A stretch of 64,000 nt of DNA. Source: Papaver somniferum. Taxonomy: Eukaryota; Streptophyta; Magnoliopsida; Ranunculales; Papaveraceae. The stretch is taken from NCBI RefSeq assembly GCF_003573695.1, contig NW_020621936.1, forward strand, positions 186,001 through 250,000, in the 5' to 3' direction. The notes beneath the pieces were generated by a model. It was not told the origin of the DNA, did no database searches, and saw only the letters and a program-made list of their open reading frames with translations. The translations under genes and the position numbers were made by a program. The first letter of the stretch is position 1; each line of letters starts with the position of its first letter. Of the stretch, positions 58,343-64,000 are shown piece after piece.

Positions 58343-58849
58343 TTATAAACCTGAACAAAAACTCTCTAAGATAGCAGCTATAGTCATCGATTCATCATTA
58401 TCTAAAGCATCAATGTCATTATCTAAATCCTCATAAGATTGCTGCTGATCATGAAGATGGTAACTTGTCTCTTCTTCTAACTTTGGTGTTGGAGGTGGCG
58501 ACGGTGGTGGAGTAGAAAGAAGAAGAGAAGTGGGAGGTGTTGGTGAAGGTTGCGGTGAAGTTGTTGATAGTGATAGAGGAACAAGAAACGGGTAATAGAA
58601 GTTCGTACGAGCTCGACCTAATCCGCTAATAGAAATAGCTGAGATATCATAAGTTAATGCAGCTTCTTCTTCGGTATCAAAAGTTCCTAACCAATGCCTT
58701 TCTTTAGTAAATGGGTTTCTAATCTCCGCTGCATATCGTCCCCATGGCCTTCTTCTTACCCCAAGATACTTACTCGACTGTCTCGATCGCCTCCTTGCCG
58801 TATTTTCTACTTGCTGCAGAACCTGTTGATTATGAGGAAAATTTTCCAT
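58343..58849 (-). CDS. AP2/ERF transcription factor, PUCHI/LEP-like (subgroup VIIIb)
   Basis: An intact single-exon ORF of 168 residues. The AP2 DNA-binding domain occupies residues about 28-86: [20 protein letters not shown], then [20 protein letters not shown] and [14 protein letters not shown]. It contains the three beta strands with the GCC-box contacting Arg and Trp residues, and the helix. The [15 protein letters not shown] block is characteristic of the group with PUCHI, LEP and DRN-like, which control lateral organ, flower and lateral root formation. It has EIRNP where most ERFs have EIRDP, as in PUCHI. A Ser/Pro-rich middle (90-125) and an acidic tail with [10 protein letters not shown] follow. 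It is shorter than typical PUCHI. Located in the nucleus by family. Orthology needs a tree. Confidence 0.92.
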   Translation of the reverse strand: MENFPHNQQVLQQVENTARRRSRQSSKYLGVRRRPWGRYAAEIRNPFTKERHWLGTFDTEEEAALTYDISAISISGLGRARTNFYYPFLVPLSLSTTSPQPSPTPPTSLLLSTPPPSPPPTPKLEEETSYHLHDQQQSYEDLDNDIDALDNDESMTIAAILESFCSGL

Positions 58850-58937
58850 TATTCTGTAAAAGTATTTGTTAGAGGACTAATAGTTTTACTTGAAACTAAA
58901 CTTGTGTTTAATGTTGCGTCAGTGAAGCCGTTTACAA

Positions 58938-58946
58938 CTTTATATT
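58938..58946 (-). promoter_or_regulatory. Candidate TATA box of the ERF gene
   Basis: aatataaag on the minus strand about 90 bases before the start codon at 58849, with no other TATA-like site nearer. Confidence 0.4.
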
Positions 58947-59070
58947 GAGAAAGACCCCCAAAATGAGGGTTTAATGATAGTTGCATTATAAAAAAGCTTA
59001 TTGGGATTGATTTTTTAAATTAAATAATTATATTTTCACTAATGGGGATCTTAAGTGAGTATTAAAATAG

Positions 59071-59436
59071 GGGACATTTTGACTTTGGGTCCCATAAAAT
59101 GGTATACCTTTGCATTTGGAGCCTAACTTTGTCCAGCTTTGAGTTTGGGTCCCGGTCAAAGATTGACTATTCTTGACCATCCAACAATCAGTTAAATATG
59201 AGATATTTTAACAAAAATAAAACGTTTTCGTTAGTCATTTCACTGTCTTGGATAACTTGGTAGAGTTAGTAAATAAATAAAAAGTAATATTTTCGTTAAA
59301 ATAACCCATATTTAACTGATTGTTGGATGGTCAAGAATAGTCAACCTTTGATCGGGACCCAAACTCAAAACTGGACAAAGTTAGGCTCCAAATGCAAAGG
59401 TATACCATTTTATGGGACCCAAAGTCAAAATATCCC
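59071..59436. mobile_element. Mutator-type hairpin MITE, 366 bp
   Basis: Arms of about 150 bp are near-perfect inverted repeats: gggacattttgactttggg, tcccataaaatggtatacc, gcatttggagcctaacttt at left and their complements at right. A perfect 9-bp target duplication, ttaaaatag, lies at 59062-59070 and 59437-59445, the length expected for Mutator-like elements. It sits about 120 bases upstream of the ERF TATA candidate, so it could bear on the ERF promoter. No coding. Confidence 0.93.
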
Positions 59437-59445
59437 TTAAAATAG

Positions 59446-59999
59446 GGGTTTCAATATTGGTGTTGATAGTAAAACAATAAGATGGGTTTAATTTGTTGTT
59501 GTTGTAGAGGGCAGGTCAGAGTGAAGCAGGAGGAAGTGGTCAAATAATTGAGTGATGTGTTCCTATAGTGGTTAGCTGATCATATTAATTTCAGATTCTG
59601 TTGAGGTTCCATGTTTTACTCATAATAATTAGTTTATTCTTTTGATGTATTATATTTATGTGTATTTTATTATAAACCCCAGCAAATAATTCACAAATCA
59701 TGATGTAATGGTAAATAACCTCGCGTTTTTAGAGGCCACTCAAAAGGATTTAGGGGCCATCAATTTATACCCATCCAAAGACTCTAGTTAAGGGGTACCC
59801 TATATGATATTGAAGTTACATAAATGCCCTTCTGATAAAACCGTATAAAAACCAAATCAAAAAAAATTCTACTCATTTCAACTCTTCTTCTTCCAGTTTC
59901 ATATCTTCCGATTGTGGAAGAAAAAAAACTTTCCCTCGTTCAACCGAAACATCGCCGCGAATCGTAAAATCAAAACATCGTCGATTCGTTTATAAAACA
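59446..59999. promoter_or_regulatory. Upstream region of the mobile-domain gene
   Basis: No ORF. A tataaaaa at 59844-59851 lies about 150 bases before the start codon at 60000 and could be its TATA box. The segment at 59735-59810 (ggggccatcaatttataccc, aggggtaccctata) looks like a transposon end. Confidence 0.35.
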
Positions 60000-62269
60000 A
60001 TGGATAAGGGAAATGAAACCCACAGACCTAGAACCAAAAATGTTGCTCGGGGTATCGATCCAAAGATCGGGATTTTAGAAAGAAATAAAGAAATTCTTTC
60101 TGCAAATGAAGAAGAACGCGAAGAACAAGTACCCGGCAATGTAGTTGGTGGTGGCGGTTCCGATAGTCAAACACTTCGTCAACTTCAAATGGCCCCAATT
60201 AGGTAAGAATCTATCATTTTTGGTGTTTATTTCGCTTTAATTCGACGAATCGAGAAAAAAAATTTCTAGGGTTTTCGGTTTTTTATCCAGATTCGGGCGA
60301 TATTCATGCTTATTTACTTCCGAATGTAGTCGTGTTCTTTGTTTCTCAAGAACATCGACAGTATTCGGGAGATATATTTGTTGGTTATCAGTCGAATATT
60401 GTTGGCCATATCTTCCTGGATACAAACTGGTAATAATCGGTAGTTTGATGAATTTTTTGGCTTCCGAATATATTTAAGTAGACACACAGTATTCGGAAGT
60501 ACACTCACTACCGAATATATATATTGAAAAAATCTCAAAATTTCTGATACAGGAAAAATCCCATTTTGGGGCCAGTATTTATTCGGAAGACAATATAATG
60601 TTTTATACCTCCGATTGTGTAGGATAAAATTTTAGAGTTTCTGAACTCCAGTTGATGAATATTCGGTTGTAAAAATGTTTAGTTATATTCCGATTGTTTT
60701 TCATTTGGCAAAAATATGTGTCTTCTTACTTCCGAATTTGTTTATTCGGGTTATAGTTGTGTACTTTTGCTTCTGATTGTGTAGGATGAAAAATTTAGAG
60801 CTTCTGAACTCTAATTGATGCATATTCGGTTGTAAACATGTTTAGTTATATTTCGATTGTTTTGTATTCGGGAACAGTATGTGTCTTTTTACTCCCGAAT
60901 GTGTACATTCGGGTTGTATTTCCATACTTTGTCTTCCGATTGTATAGTTTGTAAATATTGTTCCTTTCTTTGTTGTTTAGACAAAGTCGAGAAAGGAGGA
61001 AGAAAGTGACAGCTAGTGCTAGGAGGGAAAGGAGCGCCAAAGATAATTCAAGTGCTCAACAAAGCTTACAAGAACAAAGCAGTCAACAAGGAGTGCAACC
61101 AAGTGCTGAACAAAGTGTAGAACAACAAGGCAGTGAACAAGGGATGCAACCAAGTGTTGAACAAGCCGCTCAACAAAGTGCAGAACCAACTTCTCCACAA
61201 GTTACACCCCACCATGAAATTGAACCAGTTGATCCAGTGCCAAGAGTAGAAGAATAAGGACAACCAAGTGGTACCCAAAAAGACAAAAAAGGAAAAGATG
61301 GTGTAAAGAAGGATATTGCTAAGAAAGCATCACATCTTGTCCCTCAGCACTTGAAGAAGAAGGGTATTCTAGCAGGCACAATCCTTGGGCTACCGGCGGA
61401 TGGAGGAAAATTGCTATTTGGATACAAAGACTCATGGGCCAGAGAAATATACGAAACCGAGGTAATAAAATTACTATTTTTTATTAATGTATTGTCTATG
61501 TGTTATATCGTAATATTTGTATTAAGGATTTTTTTATGTACTTTAATAGGATCATCAAGATGCGGTCCGTCTACTCAAACCTACCGCCGCACCAACAAAA
61601 ATGCTTGCGTGGCCTTTATCCGGTGAATGTGAAAGGTTCAAGTCAATTGTTGCCAAATCGGGGTTAGCTAATGCAGCCGAGAATTCATTGTTGGAACATG
61701 ATCGTGTGGCCATATCGGCGTTCGTGGAGAGAATGTATCCTGAGACCGATACTTTCCATATGCCGTTTGGGGAGATGACTATTACTCCGGATGATGTTGT
61801 GCATATTCTTAACCTTCCCGACCAAGGCACAGCTGTGAAGTTTAACTACACAAAGCAGTTAAGTTGGGCACAACTTTATGCTCTAACTAAAAAGTGCTTA
61901 GGTTGGGATGAAGAGACAACAACAGCAGAGTTTAGGAGGCATGCAAGTTAAAGAACAAGACAGATCAACATTACAGCTTTGATGAATATGTTTCGAGGCA
62001 CCTTGGAGAAGGAAAAGAATGGAACGTTAACTGATGAGCAAGTGAACCACGGTGCCACCGCATATCTCCTTTGTGTATTGGGATGTGTCATATTCCCCAA
62101 TACTTTTGGCAACCGGATCGACGCCGACCTTATACAACTTTTTTATCCTATCCATGAAGTCGATGACTATTCTTGGGGCACGGCATGCCTAGCATTCTTG
62201 ATGGAAGAGTTGAGAAAGGCTTCGAGGCTAGGAACCTTCCAAGTTGCCGGGAACGTGGCTCTATTGCAG
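60000..62269 (+). pseudogene. Plant mobile domain (PMD, aminotransferase-like) gene, three exons, two in-frame stops
   Basis: Exon 1 is 60000-60202 (MDKGNETHRPRTKN), exon 2 is 60981-61461, and exon 3 is 61550-62269. Borders fit GT-AG and keep phase (AG/A joins as Arg; GAG/GAT joins in phase 0). Exon 2 is Gln/Ser-rich (QQSLQEQSSQQGVQ). Exon 3 holds the PMD core: FHMPFGEMTITPDDVVHIL, then YLLCVLGCVIFPNTFGNRID and YSWGTACLAFLMEELRKASR. PMD proteins include the host MAIN/MAIL genes and many transposon-carried copies. TAA codons at 61255-61257 and 61949-61951 interrupt otherwise clean reading, and the C-terminal exon is not found before 63700. Probably a transposon-borne or dying copy. Confidence 0.8.
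60203..60980 (+). other. Intron 1 of the PMD gene, rich in CCGAAT/ATTCGG words
   Basis: The donor is ag/gtaagaa and the acceptor is tgttgtttag/a. The intron holds some 20 copies of short words such as cttccgaat, tattcgg, cttccgatt and attcggaag in both orientations, and one diverged tandem pair of about 180 bp (ttctgaactccagttgatga at about 60638 and its relative at about 60803). Confidence 0.65.
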
Positions 62270-62360
62270 GTTTTTTCTTTAACTCTATAACTCACTCTAT
62301 AGTTATTCAGTAGACAATACATATGATGCATATCCATAACTCCAAATGACGCATATTCGG

Positions 62361-62690
62361 TAGGAAATTATCCATCTCTTTTCCCGAATGTTGGTTATTC
62401 GGTGGTTATGTACTTACTTTGTTTTCCGATTATATACAATCGGAAATATTCTTTTGATATTAGAACCGAATATACAGGCCAGAAAAGCTATAGGTTACTG
62501 AACTCCAAATGACACATACTCGGTAGGAAATTATCCATCTCTTTTCCCGAATGTTGGTTATTCGGTGGTTAGGTACTTACTTTGTTTTCCGATTATATAC
62601 AATCGGAAATATTCTTTTGATATTAGCACCGAATATACATGCCAGAAAAACTATAGGTTACTGATTTGTGTGGTACATTCGAAAGTTTGG
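62361..62690 (+). repeat. Tandem pair of about 163 bp in the region after exon 3
   Basis: taggaaattatccatctctt and the following tcccgaatgttggttattcg start at 62361 and again at 62524, a period of 163 bases, with few changes. Confidence 0.8.
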
Positions 62691-62760
62691 GTAACTAAGT
62701 TGGACAAGTTCAAATGACAATGATTTGTGTGGTACATTCGAAAATTTTGTTAACTGAGTT

Positions 62761-63709
62761 AACTTCCGATTATTTCAAGTTCAAAATTTGAAAAGTATCA
62801 GTTTTTCCCAAATTCTGATTTTTGGGCCATCGTTCATTCGGAACTTTACAAAAAAAATTATCCTCCGAATATTACAAGTTCAAAACAAACCATCCCATGG
62901 CTCTAGGAGGTTCCAAGGGCCAATATAGAAGGTTAGACACCCCATATTCGGAAGTTCTGGTAACTTAGTTAACTTCCGATTATTTCAAGTTCAAAATTTG
63001 AAAAGTATCAGTTTTTCCCAAATTATGATTTTTGGGCCATCGTTCATTCAGAACTTTACAAAAACAATTATCCTCCGAATACTACAAGTTCAAAACAAAC
63101 CATCCCATGGCTCTAGGTGGTTCCAAGGGCCAATATAGAAGGTTAGACACCCCATATTCGGAAGTTCTGGTAACTGAGTTAACTTCCGATTATTTCAAGT
63201 TCAAAATTTGAAAAGTATCAGTTTTTCCCAAATTCTGATTTTTGGGCCATCGTTCATTCGGAACTTTACAAAAAAAATTATCCTCCGAATATTACAAGTT
63301 CAAAACAAACCATTCCATGGCTCTAGGTGGTTCCAAGGGCCAATATAGAAGGTTAGACACCCCATATTCGGAAGTTCTGGTAACTGAGTTAACTTCCGAT
63401 TATTTCAAGTTCAAAATTTGAAAAGAATTAGTTTTTCCCAAATTCTGATTTTTGGGCCATCGTTCATTCGGAACTTTACAAAAAAAATTATCCACTGAAT
63501 ATTAAAAGTTCAAAACAAACCATCCCATGGCTCTAGGTGGTTCCAAGGGCCAATATAGAAGGTTAGACACCCCATATTCGGAAGTTCTGGTAACTGAGTT
63601 AACTTCCGATTATTTCAAGTTCAAAATTTGAAAAGTATCAGTTTTTCCCAAATTCTGATTTTTGGGCCATCCTTCATTCGGAACTTTACAAAAAAAATTA
63701 TCCTCCGAA
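62761..63709 (+). repeat. Tandem array with an exact 210-bp period, about 4.5 copies
   Basis: The phrase aacttccgattatttcaagt starts at 62761, 62971, 63181, 63391 and 63601, always 210 bases apart. Each unit holds gggccatcgttcattcgga, atcccatggctctagg(t/a)gg and ggttagacaccccatattcg. Units differ by only a few bases and no indels are seen between starts. The array follows exon 3 of the PMD gene and probably lies in its next intron. Confidence 0.93.
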
Positions 63710-63843
63710 TGTTTTATTCGGAGGTAATACGTGTATCGTTAGCAACCGACTGTAGTGCATCATTGGTACGAAACCTCAACGGCCATATTTTCAGAAACCT
63801 CAACGGCCATATTTTCAAAAATTAGAGCCGTTGGAACTCTAAT

Positions 63844-63851
63844 CTATATAA
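63844..63851 (+). promoter_or_regulatory. Candidate TATA box before the ORF at 63910
   Basis: ctatataagg lies about 65 bases before the ATG at 63910. Just upstream, cctcaacggccatattttca is doubled in tandem (about 63772-63818). Confidence 0.5.
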
Positions 63852-63909
63852 GGAGGGTAACCCCTCTCAGTTATTATTGAGTAAAAAATCAGAATGAAAA
63901 ACATTTTCA

Positions 63910-64000
63910 ATGGCAAGTCCATCATCAATCGACAACATACTTAGAAGATGCAAGCGAACAACTACATCAATTGCAGCAATGGAAGAAGAAATACGAAAAA
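63910..64000 (+). CDS. Start of an ORF truncated by the window edge, unidentified
   Basis: The ATG at 63910 opens a frame reading MASPSSIDNILRRCKRTTTS and continuing to the window edge without a stop (30 codons). An upstream ATG at 63894 gives a short frame that stops. A TATA-like box sits at a fitting distance. Too short to assign. Confidence 0.4.
   Translation, partial: MASPSSIDNILRRCKRTTTSIAAMEEEIRK

Overview
The window is nuclear DNA of a flowering plant. It has spliced GT-AG genes, plant-specific families (AP2/ERF, dirigent, NIN-like, plant mobile domain), and many plant transposons. The style of the repeats fits a eudicot with a large repeat-rich genome. My guess is a poppy-like (Ranunculales) species, but that rests on general familiarity with such repeats and not on a diagnostic gene.

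Host-type genes are few. A NIN-like (NLP) segment runs off the left edge (1-600, minus). A dirigent gene with one frameshift lies at 39162-39751 (minus). One intact AP2/ERF gene of the PUCHI/LEP type lies at 58343-58849 (minus). A three-exon plant-mobile-domain gene with two in-frame stops lies at 60000-62269 (plus). A degraded DUF1985-like gene lies at 43628-45290 (minus). The start of an ORF at 63910 is cut by the right edge.

The rest is mostly nested transposons, several dated or bounded by target-site duplications (TSDs) visible in the sequence. From left to right: a Ty3-type LTR, PBS and gag (1589-3112, minus) next to the NLP segment; a second Ty3-type gag remnant (6040-7140 plus 12747-12962) split by a gag-less Ty1/copia element (7146-12741, 617-bp LTRs); an L1-type LINE with RNase H (15278-22903, TSD acatatcttt), itself split by a 2002-bp Mutator-like element (18126-20127, 10-bp TSD) that holds a further inverted-repeat element; an 8481-bp Sirevirus-like non-autonomous LTR element with 2464-bp LTRs and no pol (26141-34621, TSD ccact), inserted in an older inverted-repeat element (about 25930-37075); Harbinger-like and Stowaway MITEs (37237-38146); LINE and gene debris; an Emigrant-like MITE (45486-45658); a 2762-bp solo LTR (46035-48796, TSD catct); a repeat-rich block with palindromic units (50050-51530); a nearly intact Ty1/copia element on the minus strand (51985-57216, 544-bp LTRs, TSD ttaaa); and a hairpin Mutator-type MITE (59071-59436, 9-bp TSD).

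The genes do not form a pathway. Points that most deserve follow-up are the gag-NLP juxtaposition, the pol-less Sirevirus derivative with five polypurine tracts and an extra coiled-coil ORF, the introns of the mobile-domain gene filled with CCGAAT/ATTCGG motifs and an exact 210-bp tandem array, and a 72-bp tRNA-Trp-like sequence with a CAA anticodon position.
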